Shown here one piece after another: positions 29,871 to 39,846 of a stretch of 64,000 nucleotides of DNA. This DNA comes from Alphaproteobacteria bacterium (GTDB lineage: Bacteria; Pseudomonadota; Alphaproteobacteria; RF32; CAG-239): NCBI GenBank assembly GCA_028706255.1, contig JAQWBS010000002.1, forward strand, positions 1 through 64,000. Reading direction: 5' to 3'. The stretch's first letter is position 1; each line of letters starts with the position of its first letter. The notes beneath the pieces were generated by a model. That model was not told the origin of the DNA and searched no databases. It saw only the letters and a list, made by a program, of their open reading frames with translations. The position numbers and the translations under genes are program-made.

Positions 29871-32800
29871 TTAATTTTCTCTTTTTTTTGCTCTTCTTTT
29901 TCGTCTTTCTTTTTCCGCTTCTTTTTGTGTCTTTTCATGACCACCGCCAAACCACCAATAATAAAATCTACCAATGACTGGAATATTCGACCATGTACGA
30001 TAGTTTTTAACCTCTTTAGACGACATAACGTCCGTAATGGCTGTATCAATAAAGATTGGTGGAATAAGAAAATTCCCGACAACGCCAGAAACACCTTCTC
30101 TCTTAAACGAACTAACCGTATATTTATTTATAGCCCCACCTAAGAAAATATTTTCAATCAAACTATCCGCAACATCAATCTTGCGTCCAAACAATAAATC
30201 TTTGAGCAAATCCGCACCAGCATTGAATAACATTAAATAAACACCTAATCTCGTAATGTCCTTAATCGCACCAACAGGATCATGAACAGATTTTTCAAAC
30301 ACAAGCTGACGAGCAATATTAAGTTGTTTAACAAAATATGATTTCATCATATAAAACATTCTCTTATTCCCGCCTTCAGCATAATATCTTGGCATCTGGT
30401 CAATCGTCAAAGGTTGAACGTCCATAAGCTTAAACATAGCATATTCAACAATTTCAGGAGTTGTTTTTCCGTCAATCATATCTTGCAAAACTTGTTTATG
30501 ATGATTTTCACCAAATTCTGCTTTCAAATAATCAATAAGCTGCTTATCTCCTTTTTTTGCATTTGTTCTTGCTTTTAAGATTGCTGCATTCATTGTTGTT
30601 TCTTTTGCGAGCTTGTCAATTTTTTCAAAACCAGTATATCTCAAAGCTTTGTCAAGAGCTTTTGAAAGAGCTGAAACATCTTGATTCATTTCATCACTAA
30701 TAATTTTTTCCAAACCAACATCTTTTAATGTGACTGAATTTTTAGAAGCAACTGTTTGAACAGTATTCCAAAGACCACTTTGCCATGCAGAAACCCCTAA
30801 ATCACCAAATTGAGTGATTGCGCTTTCAAAGTTGCCTAAAGTTGCAATATACCCCCCATCTCTTAATCCCTTGAGAAATTCATTCCCAAGACCACGATTG
30901 CTAAATCTTGCTGTCAAAAGTTCTCTAAGCCTTTTTTCTTCTGTTGCCGCAATTTTTCCTTCTTCAACAAGCCTAAGAACAATACGTCCAACAGATTGTT
31001 CAACTGTATTATCTGCCAAAAGTTTTAGTTCTTCTTCTAATGGCAATAATTCTGCCGCCATTCTTTCAGTCGTAATCTCCTTAACTTTTTCAGCTTTAAG
31101 ATTGCGAATAAAGTCAACCTGACTTTCTAAATATGCCTTTCTTTTTTGAAGTCTTGTTTTATCATCTGCAAGAATAGCATTTCTAACTTGAGCTTCTAAA
31201 CCACCAATTTCATAATTAAGACGTTTAATTTCACGAGCTTTCGCAATACCAGATTCTAACTCTTTATATTCCTTGAGCTTTGTTTTTCTTCCTCTAATTC
31301 TGGTACGCAGAGCTTGAACATTTTTATCTTCTTTACCGAAATATTTCTTGTTTTTCACGAGTTCAGCCGACAAAGACAAATAATCCACCAACGCATCGGT
31401 TGAAACTTTATAAAATTGATTAAGTTCACTGTTGATCACATCAATCTGACGACTTTTAACAGAACCAATATTTGAAAGTGTAATTGTTCCACCATATCCT
31501 CTGATTAATGAATTCACAATTTGAGCCCTATCTTCTTCACTCAAAACCCTACCATCTTTTGTCTTTTCGGCAATTGCCTTTTCGATCATAGAATATTCTT
31601 CTGTTCCCTTATATTTTTGCTCGATATAATCCAACAAATCTTTAGATTTCTTAATTCTTCGAGGGAAATATGTTTCCAAGAAACCAACTTCAATGCCAAC
31701 ATCCAACAATTCACTTCTGATTTTTCCTAAAAGCTTACGAACTTCTGAAAATTCAGCTTCCATATTGTTGTTCTTCAAAATTTCCTTAATTTTCTTAAAG
31801 TCTCTGTTTTTCAAAGCCAAATCTAAAACATAAAAATCATCTGGCTTAAGTTTAGACATTTTTTCAATAAAAGGTTTAGCAGCTTGCAGATATTCTTTTT
31901 GTTTCTGGAGTTTGTCAATTTCAAGCTTTCTATTCTTTGCCCAAATTTCAGGAGAAATCCTTCTAATTTCCTCTTCCAAAGGCACAATAGAATCAGACAA
32001 AAACTCTCTCATAGAATCATAAGTTTCTTTTGTACCCTCCCAAAATCTTTTCATTCTGCTTTTCTTAACCGAAATAATATCCAAATTTTCAGAATAAACT
32101 TTTTCCATTCTTTCACGGTCTGTCTTAGCTTTCTGACGATTATATTCAATCATATCTTCAATCGGAACATTTTCTCGCATAAAATAATCAATCTCTTTTC
32201 CGCCAAAAATATCATTAAACACGGCCCTAACATCATCATTCAAATCAACTGAGAGTTCACTCGCACTATTATAAATAGATTTGAGCCACTCAGCAAATTT
32301 TGTGAAAACCTCTTTCAAGCGATTGTTTGGAGCTTCTCCTTCACGCAAAAACTGTTCAAAACCTCTGGCAAACTGTTCATGATGTTCTCGAGAATAAACA
32401 CCATTTTCAACCTTAAGCCATCGATTAATAGCATCTAATCGTCTAGCAGAATCATCATTCATCTTGGCAAATTGTTGCATTTCATTTAAGAAAAAATGCC
32501 CCATTTCATGAACAAAGGTTGAAGCATCCGCTTTTTCAAGAAGCTTAATCAGAGCTTTTCCATTTCCAAATTTGATGTTTCCTCGTGCCTCACTTGTGCT
32601 AGACATTTGTCCAACCAAATTTTTTGCAATTTCACCAACGCTTCTGATTTCAAGATTGACATTTCCTTCATTTTCGTCTATACTTTGATTATAAGATGAG
32701 TTTTCATCTTTTAAGCTCTTGTTTCCCAGCCTTTGAACGTGCTGGTCACTCTCAAGAGCTTTTTTATGGTCTTCATTAATATTATAAAATAAATTTCCTT

Positions 32801-35363
32801 TTTGGTCTTCCCCAATTGTCACAAAAACATCCATTAGCTTTCCATCAAAGATCACAAAATTTGAAAGATAATGGAATCTAACAATATCGTCTCTACGAGG
32901 CTTATTAGTTGCTTCTGTTCTTTCAAGTTTAGATGTTTCAACAATTTCTCTAATTTTTGGGATAAGTTTAAGTTTATCAATATCTGCAGAGGTAGACTTA
33001 ACTTTATCAATTCCTTTCTTAGAAAAACGAATATCTCCAAGCTCTGGATGATGAGCCGAGCTTCCTTGCAGATTCTCTTTATAAAACTGTAATGACTTAC
33101 GACGTAAATCGTTGTTGTCAACATATTCCCCAATTTCAGAACTCAAAACCTCAACATTCGGCTTTTGTGAAATTGCTTCTGATTGCATATAAATATTCGA
33201 ATTATTCTCATCAAAAGAACCTTGATTATTAACTGACTTTATCTGTGTTGGTTCAAAGACAATGTAAGTTGTCTCACCATAAGGGTGAATACCAAACTTA
33301 CCTGTATCTAAAATATTTTTGGCAATTACTCCATCATAACCACCATCAAAAGCTTTTTTTTCAACTTCCATAATTGAATCTACTTTTTTAATTCCGTGTT
33401 TATTTTCACCTGTAAAAAAATTTTCTTCAAAATCGACAACATATGGATTTTTAATTAATAAATATGTTTCATATATTTCACCTTTTTCCGGTGTATAAGT
33501 CTTTGCAACTCTTTCTGATTCTGTGAAATAAATTCCTTTATAAGCATTTCCACTTTGTAAGCCTAATTTATTAATATCAAAACTTTCAAACAACGCATCA
33601 GTTCCATGATAAACAACTAATGGCTTACCACTCTCATCAACAACTTTGCTTTCTCCAAACCAATTTTTGAACTCTGGCGTGGTAATATCCGCTTTTCCAT
33701 CCTTACCATAAGCATTTTCACTTTGAAAAAATTGTTCCTTAAAAGATTTCAAATCTTCTGGTTTATCTTTTTCACTAATCACCTCTGGACGACGAAGCTC
33801 AAAATATTCACTTGGAGAAAGTCCTGTTTCTTTAGAACCAAACAAAGAAAACGCTTGCATCAACTTTGCATTCATCAAAGCTTGTTCTTCTGGCATAACA
33901 TTTTTAAGTTCTAAAAATGCTGTCTGTTCAATATTTTCAAGCTGAGATTTCACTTCAACTCTTTTTTGTTCTTCAAACAATGACATATTCTTCGTCAAAT
34001 AATCATCAAGATTTTTAACAGAGTTTTCAATATTTTCTTTGAATATAGGTTCAACAGCTTCTCTCTTATTAGACATCTCAGTTGCAACAAGTTCAGAAAA
34101 GGCAGAAAGTTCATCTTCTGTTGCCCCTTTTTCCTTCATTTTTTCAATAGAAGTGTCATATCTTTGTTTCCCACCGCTTGTTGCAAAACTCATAACACCA
34201 GCAGAACCAACCCCACCAATAAAACTTTCAACCAAGCCATCTGTCAGCTCTTGTGTATCATCAAGTCCATATTTCCTAACCATATTTTGCCAAACTTGTT
34301 GAAATGTTTCTGTTGTTCCTTCTCTTGTTCCATCAACAAGAGCCTTACGAACTCTTCCAGCTGTTCCTTTGACACGAACATCTAAAATATGCTCAATTGG
34401 TTTTGCGATCATATCAACCCCAACTGTTCCCGCAACAGATGTTCCATAAAGCCTAGTCGCTTGCTTAGTATCCATTCCAGATGCTTTTGCTTCTTCATAC
34501 AAATCACCGCTCTCAGCCCCAGCTAAAAGAGCATAAGCAAATTTTGGAGATCTAGTCACCTTTGTAATCGCCATACCATTCATCAAAGATGGCATTGCAC
34601 CACCAACAACAGAAAATAGTCTTGTGTAGCTAGGATTTTCAACAAATGTTCCTGAAAAAATTTCTTCATCTAGTTTTAAGAGGTCGCTATCTATCCCAGC
34701 TTGAGAATATCTTTTCAACAAATCTGCAACTTTGCTAAGACCAGAACTCATATCAAACCAACCATCACCCATTCTTTCAGATTTTTTTGCATCTGCCAAA
34801 TTATCTGCAAGAACTTGCAGCATTGAACCAGCCCCTTTTGTAAATTCTAACGTTCCACGAGCAAAAGACTTAGCAACTTGCTTTCCAGAACCAACAAAAT
34901 CTGCGTCATCAACAATTTCTTTCAAAGTATCGTCCTGATTTTTTTTGTTCAGTGCCTTGATGTTTTCTCCCATACCCATACCGACACCCATAATCGTTTT
35001 CACAGCCTTTTCGCCATATTCTGAAACTTTAGAACCAACTTTTTGCCCAATTTTTCTTGCAGCATAATTAGCTCCACCAAAAACTGGCAAGGAAAGATCC
35101 ATAAAAGCATTAAATTTTTCAACGCTATCATTGTTCATTCCTTTTTCAGAAGAAAAGTCAGAAGCCTTAAAAGCGGTTGGATTAAATTCTTCAGAATTTT
35201 CGGGCAAAGATAAAGCCCCAACTTCATCAAGAGGGGCTTTTGTTTCAGTTGATACTTGCGCAAAAATATCATCTAAGTCTTGTTCTGTTGGAGGAGCATC
35301 TCCAGAAATCGTCAAAGTTCTTCCATCCGGAGATTTAATTTTATATTTTGCCATATCATTCAA
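29871..35363 (-). CDS. Giant polyvalent (ejected) virion protein with ART-PolyVal-like, LPD3/BECR-like and zincin-like domains
   Basis: 1830 aa; TPEFKNWFGESKVVDESGKPLVVYHGT (ART-PolyVal); LGDIRFSKKGIDKVKS...(LPD3-like); VHEMGHFFLNEM (zincin). Confidence 0.85.
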   Translation of the reverse strand: MNDMAKYKIKSPDGRTLTISGDAPPTEQDLDDIFAQVSTETKAPLDEVGALSLPENSEEFNPTAFKASDFSSEKGMNNDSVEKFNAFMDLSLPVFGGANYAARKIGQKVGSKVSEYGEKAVKTIMGVGMGMGENIKALNKKNQDDTLKEIVDDADFVGSGKQVAKSFARGTLEFTKGAGSMLQVLADNLADAKKSERMGDGWFDMSSGLSKVADLLKRYSQAGIDSDLLKLDEEIFSGTFVENPSYTRLFSVVGGAMPSLMNGMAITKVTRSPKFAYALLAGAESGDLYEEAKASGMDTKQATRLYGTSVAGTVGVDMIAKPIEHILDVRVKGTAGRVRKALVDGTREGTTETFQQVWQNMVRKYGLDDTQELTDGLVESFIGGVGSAGVMSFATSGGKQRYDTSIEKMKEKGATEDELSAFSELVATEMSNKREAVEPIFKENIENSVKNLDDYLTKNMSLFEEQKRVEVKSQLENIEQTAFLELKNVMPEEQALMNAKLMQAFSLFGSKETGLSPSEYFELRRPEVISEKDKPEDLKSFKEQFFQSENAYGKDGKADITTPEFKNWFGESKVVDESGKPLVVYHGTDALFESFDINKLGLQSGNAYKGIYFTESERVAKTYTPEKGEIYETYLLIKNPYVVDFEENFFTGENKHGIKKVDSIMEVEKKAFDGGYDGVIAKNILDTGKFGIHPYGETTYIVFEPTQIKSVNNQGSFDENNSNIYMQSEAISQKPNVEVLSSEIGEYVDNNDLRRKSLQFYKENLQGSSAHHPELGDIRFSKKGIDKVKSTSADIDKLKLIPKIREIVETSKLERTEATNKPRRDDIVRFHYLSNFVIFDGKLMDVFVTIGEDQKGNLFYNINEDHKKALESDQHVQRLGNKSLKDENSSYNQSIDENEGNVNLEIRSVGEIAKNLVGQMSSTSEARGNIKFGNGKALIKLLEKADASTFVHEMGHFFLNEMQQFAKMNDDSARRLDAINRWLKVENGVYSREHHEQFARGFEQFLREGEAPNNRLKEVFTKFAEWLKSIYNSASELSVDLNDDVRAVFNDIFGGKEIDYFMRENVPIEDMIEYNRQKAKTDRERMEKVYSENLDIISVKKSRMKRFWEGTKETYDSMREFLSDSIVPLEEEIRRISPEIWAKNRKLEIDKLQKQKEYLQAAKPFIEKMSKLKPDDFYVLDLALKNRDFKKIKEILKNNNMEAEFSEVRKLLGKIRSELLDVGIEVGFLETYFPRRIKKSKDLLDYIEQKYKGTEEYSMIEKAIAEKTKDGRVLSEEDRAQIVNSLIRGYGGTITLSNIGSVKSRQIDVINSELNQFYKVSTDALVDYLSLSAELVKNKKYFGKEDKNVQALRTRIRGRKTKLKEYKELESGIAKAREIKRLNYEIGGLEAQVRNAILADDKTRLQKRKAYLESQVDFIRNLKAEKVKEITTERMAAELLPLEEELKLLADNTVEQSVGRIVLRLVEEGKIAATEEKRLRELLTARFSNRGLGNEFLKGLRDGGYIATLGNFESAITQFGDLGVSAWQSGLWNTVQTVASKNSVTLKDVGLEKIISDEMNQDVSALSKALDKALRYTGFEKIDKLAKETTMNAAILKARTNAKKGDKQLIDYLKAEFGENHHKQVLQDMIDGKTTPEIVEYAMFKLMDVQPLTIDQMPRYYAEGGNKRMFYMMKSYFVKQLNIARQLVFEKSVHDPVGAIKDITRLGVYLMLFNAGADLLKDLLFGRKIDVADSLIENIFLGGAINKYTVSSFKREGVSGVVGNFLIPPIFIDTAITDVMSSKEVKNYRTWSNIPVIGRFYYWWFGGGHEKTQKEAEKERRKRRAKKREN

Positions 35364-36810
35364 CCTCTACATCATATTTTCCAATTTTCACCAATTTTTT
35401 TTGAGAAGCAGAAGTTCCACTAATTCTGCCAAGCAAATCTTTTTCATTATAAGATTTAACAAGCTTATCAAGAACATCTTTTTTTTCAGAATTACTCAGT
35501 TCTTGACCTTCCACAGATCTAAAATAATCGAGCATAATCTTTGATGTTGCTAGTGGGTTGCTTGAATTTTTAACAATTCTTTCATTTGCATCCTTAAAAC
35601 TAAATCTCCAAAACCAATCATCTTTTTCCCCTAAAGAAACAACTTCCTTTTCACGAGCTTTATAAATGGAATTTTGAAGCCTAATTTTATCACCCAAGGT
35701 CAGTTCCCCTTCAGCATAATCATCTTCTAATTCTGCCAAAAGACTATCTGCAGATTTGAGATAATCTTCCTCCATAAGGCTTGAAAGTTCAGCAATTTTA
35801 AGAATCTTTTCACTTGCTTTTTCCGCTCTTGTTTCTGCTGAAATCCCTTTTGCTGAGAGCAAAGCTTTCTGTTTTGCCTTAAACCATTTTTCAGAATAAA
35901 AAGGTTCATTTTGCTCCAAGTGTTTCAAAGCTTGAGCATCATCCATTCCAGTTATTTCAGTTTCAAAACTTTTCTGTTTATCAAACTTATTGAGCTTATC
36001 TTGAAGTTCTAAAACCTTAACTTCTCTTTCAGCAAGTTTCATTGGCAACTCTGCTTGATATTCTTTCTTTTTTTGCAAAATTTCTTCAATTGCAGAATGT
36101 TCTGTGCCAACAATATCTTTTTTATGTTGTTCATAATATGCCTTTGCAACTTCCGCATCATCATCGGCTTTTCGCATAACTTGAAGTTTATAAAATTGGC
36201 TATCATATTCACGAATTTTTTGATCGAGAACTTCACCTTGTCCAAAATAGTTTGCTTGAAGAGCTGCAAGCCCAGAATTATATGCCTTATCAACCAAATC
36301 AGAATTTGTATAATTTGCCAATGCATCTTCAAAAGAGTTTTTGACCTTTGCTGAGGCAACATCATTTTGCCACCTAACCTTTTCTTGGGTTACATGAGTT
36401 TGAAGTGTTGTCAAATCAGCATTTCGTGTTCTATCAAAAACTTGTTCAAAAAGCCTTGCCTGATTTTCATTAGACAATCCTTTAGTCGCCTTATTTTTCC
36501 ACTTGTCCAATTCTTTTTCATACTCATTAAGAGAGTTCAAAGCATTTTTACCTTGTCTTGCATAATGGTCGCCATTCAATCGCTCACGCCTAAATTCTGA
36601 CAATTGGTTTTCCAAATCAACAACAACTGTAATATCTTCTTTTTCTCTTTGAGCTTGATAAGTCTTAAAGGCTTTATCAGATGAATTTTCAATTCCTTGC
36701 CCCAATTGTTGCAATCCTTGACCAACACCAGTGCCAAAAGCTTCTCCACTTGCTCTTGGACCATTCAAGCTTTTGCGAACCACTGTCCGCCCATTATAAA
36801 CTTCAACCAT
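35356..36810 (-). CDS. Internal virion protein-like
   Basis: MVEVYNGRTVVRKSLNGPRASGEAFGTGVGQGLQQLGQGI..; upstream in-frame extension to 36864 is encoded by a palindromic repeat. Confidence 0.65.
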   Translation of the reverse strand: MVEVYNGRTVVRKSLNGPRASGEAFGTGVGQGLQQLGQGIENSSDKAFKTYQAQREKEDITVVVDLENQLSEFRRERLNGDHYARQGKNALNSLNEYEKELDKWKNKATKGLSNENQARLFEQVFDRTRNADLTTLQTHVTQEKVRWQNDVASAKVKNSFEDALANYTNSDLVDKAYNSGLAALQANYFGQGEVLDQKIREYDSQFYKLQVMRKADDDAEVAKAYYEQHKKDIVGTEHSAIEEILQKKKEYQAELPMKLAEREVKVLELQDKLNKFDKQKSFETEITGMDDAQALKHLEQNEPFYSEKWFKAKQKALLSAKGISAETRAEKASEKILKIAELSSLMEEDYLKSADSLLAELEDDYAEGELTLGDKIRLQNSIYKAREKEVVSLGEKDDWFWRFSFKDANERIVKNSSNPLATSKIMLDYFRSVEGQELSNSEKKDVLDKLVKSYNEKDLLGRISGTSASQKKLVKIGKYDVEVE

Positions 36811-36831
36811 AATCACCCTCCAAACCATACA

Positions 36832-36866
36832 CCTGTCATATTCTGGCTTGACCCGAATATCCATTT
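36832..36866. repeat. Palindromic repeat copy inside prophage
   Basis: ctgtcatattctggcttgacccgaatatcc, near-identical to 18782-18815. Confidence 0.75.
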
Positions 36867-36930
36867 TAGCACCAAAAAAGCCCAGATTTCTCTGAGCTTT
36901 TTCTTAAAATTGTCATTCTTAACTGTTAAC

Positions 36931-36960
36931 CTGTCATTCCCGACCTGATCGGGAATCTAC
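36931..36960. repeat. Palindromic repeat copy inside prophage
   Basis: ctgtcattcccgacctgatcgggaatctac. Confidence 0.75.
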
Positions 36961-37571
36961 TTCAACAGTTTCACAGCTTCATTTTGCTGTTCTTTCATCT
37001 TTCGCATCTGACAACATAGCTCATCAATCGCATGATGTGCAGTCAATCGCCAGTCTTGAGCTGGATATTTCTTATCAAGTGCAAGTTCTTCCCGAACAGC
37101 TTCCTTGCAAGCCAGCTTGATGAAAATGAAAAACGCATCCGCATCTTCCATCATCTCATCTTTTTCGCTTTTCTGCTGTGGAGCTTCCTCCGTTTGCTTA
37201 ACACTATTGCGATAATGCTCTTTGACCTTGACCAAGCCTTTTGTCCGATAAGCCATATAAACATCAATCAGCTCTTTTCTCACTTCCGCTGCTTTTGCGG
37301 TTCGTGAAAACATACAAATCAACAAAGCCTGTGCTTCATTGAGATAATAAGCTTCTGTCATTCTGGTTAAGCAACCTAATTTCTCGTTCGCCGTTACTAA
37401 CGGCGTACCACCATATTTTAACAATTCCGCTATATTTGACTTAATAACAACTCTAACATCTCTCGCTTTTTTCAAGCCCAATCTTTCACCCAAAATCACA
37501 TCTTTGATTCTAGGTTCATCATCAATCACTTCTAAACTATGAATAGATAAATTTTGTAACTCTTTTTTCAT
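36957..37571 (-). CDS. Phage antirepressor-like protein (Rha/Ant-type)
   Basis: MKKELQNLSIHSLEVIDDEPRIKDVILGERLGLKKARDV...YYLNEAQALLICMFSRTAKAAEVRKELIDVYMAYR; preceded by C4-like RNA. Confidence 0.7.
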   Translation of the reverse strand: MKKELQNLSIHSLEVIDDEPRIKDVILGERLGLKKARDVRVVIKSNIAELLKYGGTPLVTANEKLGCLTRMTEAYYLNEAQALLICMFSRTAKAAEVRKELIDVYMAYRTKGLVKVKEHYRNSVKQTEEAPQQKSEKDEMMEDADAFFIFIKLACKEAVREELALDKKYPAQDWRLTAHHAIDELCCQMRKMKEQQNEAVKLLK

Positions 37572-37609
37572 AACTTTCGTTCCTTTTGAATAGGATTCCC
37601 TCAAACCGT

Positions 37610-37800
37610 TGAGGTGTCGGGAGCTTCAAACACAACGAAAGATGTGCGGAGTTATTCAATATATTCCTCGCACTCCCGACATAAGGACGATAATTCTTAA
37701 ACAACAAACATAGGAAAATGTCATTTAAAAAAGAAAAGAACACCTTTTCGTCTTGGGTGCGTTACGCTTTCGTACAGAGTTTGAAGCTCTACCCATATAA
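37610..37800 (-). ncRNA. C4-type antisense RNA and its target leader
   Basis: Hairpin RNA GGGTAGAGCTTCAAACTCTGTACGAAAGCGTAACGCACCC (37738-37796) with 11+7 nt complementarity to leader CTTTCGTTGTGTTTGAAGCTC (37621-37641). Confidence 0.75.
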
Positions 37801-37821
37801 TAATAAATCTCGATTCTCTTG

Positions 37822-38136
37822 TCAATAACCAATTTTCAATCTAATCATAGATATATCGCTATCAATACTATTCAATTTTCTTTCAATATCCAACAAATCA
37901 TAACTTTTTAAACAATCAACTTCTACATCTGGACATTCTGGATTTATTCCACCTATACGATATTCAATTTTTATAACATCTTTCCTTATATCCCATATTT
38001 TAGAAGTAACATCACTTAAATCATCTCTAACATTTCTAATTTGAACATAAATTGATAACATCAAAAAGATTATGAAAAACTTAAATACCTTTTCATAATT
38101 TAGCCTATTAAAAAACTTCTTAATTTTTTCTTTCAT
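37822..38136 (-). CDS. Single-TM phage protein, unknown
   Basis: 104 aa, TM near N-terminus, coiled-coil-like remainder. Confidence 0.55.
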   Translation of the reverse strand: MKEKIKKFFNRLNYEKVFKFFIIFLMLSIYVQIRNVRDDLSDVTSKIWDIRKDVIKIEYRIGGINPECPDVEVDCLKSYDLLDIERKLNSIDSDISMIRLKIGY

Positions 38137-38487
38137 CTAATTATTTCTTGTTTTCAAAGCATCACCTTGAACTTTCCAGCCAAATTGTCCATAAACATAA
38201 GGAATATACCACCCCCAACTTGTAATAGATACATCAGTCATCAAATCTGCATCATTATTTCTAAAAACATCATTCAATGCATCATTAAGATTCGGATTAG
38301 CTTTTGTTGGAATCAAAATAATCATATGGGAAACATCTTTTCCCGTAACATTTTTCATTTTCTTAGTTGTATCAACATTCAAGTCATCTGTGTCAACAAG
38401 TTTATTTGACAACACCGTAAAATTTCCATGACTAACTACACAAGAAGATAGAAAAAACAGAAAACTAAATAAAACTAAATTTTTCAT
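38137..38487 (-). CDS. Lipoprotein, paralogue of next ORF
   Basis: LFFLSSCVVSHGNFTVLSNK lipobox; LNDALNDVFRNNDADLMTDVSI. Confidence 0.65.
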   Translation of the reverse strand: MKNLVLFSFLFFLSSCVVSHGNFTVLSNKLVDTDDLNVDTTKKMKNVTGKDVSHMIILIPTKANPNLNDALNDVFRNNDADLMTDVSITSWGWYIPYVYGQFGWKVQGDALKTRNN

Positions 38488-38828
38488 TATTTATCTCCCT
38501 TTGTATTCACAACTGTTCCTTTAATTTCGATACCTGTCTGCCCAACAATAAACCACCAACTTGTTACATAAAGAGAGGCGTCAATCATCAAATCCCCATT
38601 TCCTTTTTCTAAAGCATCATTAAGAGCTTCTTTAATTTTAGGTTGCCCTAAAGGAAAAAAAATCAAAATAAATTTTTTATCTTCACCAATAACATATTTT
38701 CTTTGAGGCGACCTATCAATATCAATTTCATTTAAGTTGATATTCTTATTAGAAATCATTGATAAATCAGTTAAATGAGTAGTACAGCCACATAAAAATA
38801 AAGTAAATAAACCCAAGAATTTTTTCAT
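38487..38828 (-). CDS. Lipoprotein, paralogue of previous ORF
   Basis: FTLFLCGCTTHLTDLSMISNK; IKEALNDALEKGNGDLMIDASLYVTSWW. Confidence 0.65.
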   Translation of the reverse strand: MKKFLGLFTLFLCGCTTHLTDLSMISNKNINLNEIDIDRSPQRKYVIGEDKKFILIFFPLGQPKIKEALNDALEKGNGDLMIDASLYVTSWWFIVGQTGIEIKGTVVNTKGDK

Positions 38829-38898
38829 AAATTATAGCCCTTTAATAAAATCAATAGTAGTAACTACAATAATAATATATTAAATTTTAATCAAGAGC

Positions 38899-39381
38899 TT
38901 ATTTACTCATATTATAACCTGTATTGAACATATTGCTAGAACCGTTCAAAATGCTTGACCCAGCTCCCAAATAACCTTGCGTTTTCGCATTTTTGCCTTG
39001 TGAACGATAAAGAGAACTCTGAGACCTCAAAGACCATGCTTCTTTTGCTGCATTATCCTTAATTGTCCAAGCATCTCTTTTTCCCCATTCTGCCGTTTGA
39101 GAAAAAATTTCCATTGGCGTATCAGAAGTCAAATCAAGCCCAGCACTTGCCATTCCAGCCGTTTGTTGTCCTTTGAGTTGAGCAACTTTCCTCGCGTGGT
39201 CAGCTCGCTCTGCGACACCTCTTTCTTCAGCGTCAATTGCTTCTCTTTCCGCCACTTGAGCATTATATTTTGCAGCTGAATTTGCAGCCTTGCCTGATTG
39301 ATAAGAACCATAAGCGGAAGTTCCAGCAGCCGCTGCACTCAAAACAATCGCCGTAACCCCCAAAGAAACTGGATCACACAT
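38899..39381 (-). CDS. Internal virion protein (gp14-like)
   Basis: MCDPVSLGVTAIVLSAAAAGTSAYGSYQSGKAANSAAKYNAQVAEREAIDAEERG. Confidence 0.75.
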   Translation of the reverse strand: MCDPVSLGVTAIVLSAAAAGTSAYGSYQSGKAANSAAKYNAQVAEREAIDAEERGVAERADHARKVAQLKGQQTAGMASAGLDLTSDTPMEIFSQTAEWGKRDAWTIKDNAAKEAWSLRSQSSLYRSQGKNAKTQGYLGAGSSILNGSSNMFNTGYNMSK

Positions 39382-39846
39382 TTATTTTCTCCTTTTTGAA
39401 AATCTAACAAATTTATGCTTTCTAAACCCAACCTCAATTGGTTCTTCAAAAACAAACCCCAACGACTTAAGCCATCTAATAGAAAGCTTGTTTTTCTGCC
39501 AAACATAGTTGAACAAAACGTCCACACCAGTTTCAAAGAGTTCATCAAGCCATTTCTTGCTCTGAACAACAAAGGTTTTCTTAATTTTTCCAAATGCTTT
39601 TGTTCCCAAAAGCCAAACAACGCCTTCATCAGATAAAAGACTGAGTTTTGAAGCCCCAAACATCGCCACAGCTTCATCATCAACAAAAATGGTGAAACAT
39701 TTCTCAGACTGCTCAAATCCAGTCATCAACGATTTAAGGGGGCTAGATCTGTTCATTAAGAAGATTTCTAAACGGTCAATTCTTCTCATCTTTTCAGCAA
39801 CAAGAAAAACATCTTCTCTCTTAGACTTTTCAACCCTAGCCTCCAT
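39382..39846 (-). CDS. gp13-like / DUF2833 GNAT-fold phage protein
   Basis: MEARVEKSKREDVFLVAEKMRRIDRLEIFLMN...WLLGTKAFGKIKKTFVVQSKKWLDELFE; start at 39846 preferred over 40146. Confidence 0.7.
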   Translation of the reverse strand: MEARVEKSKREDVFLVAEKMRRIDRLEIFLMNRSSPLKSLMTGFEQSEKCFTIFVDDEAVAMFGASKLSLLSDEGVVWLLGTKAFGKIKKTFVVQSKKWLDELFETGVDVLFNYVWQKNKLSIRWLKSLGFVFEEPIEVGFRKHKFVRFSKRRK

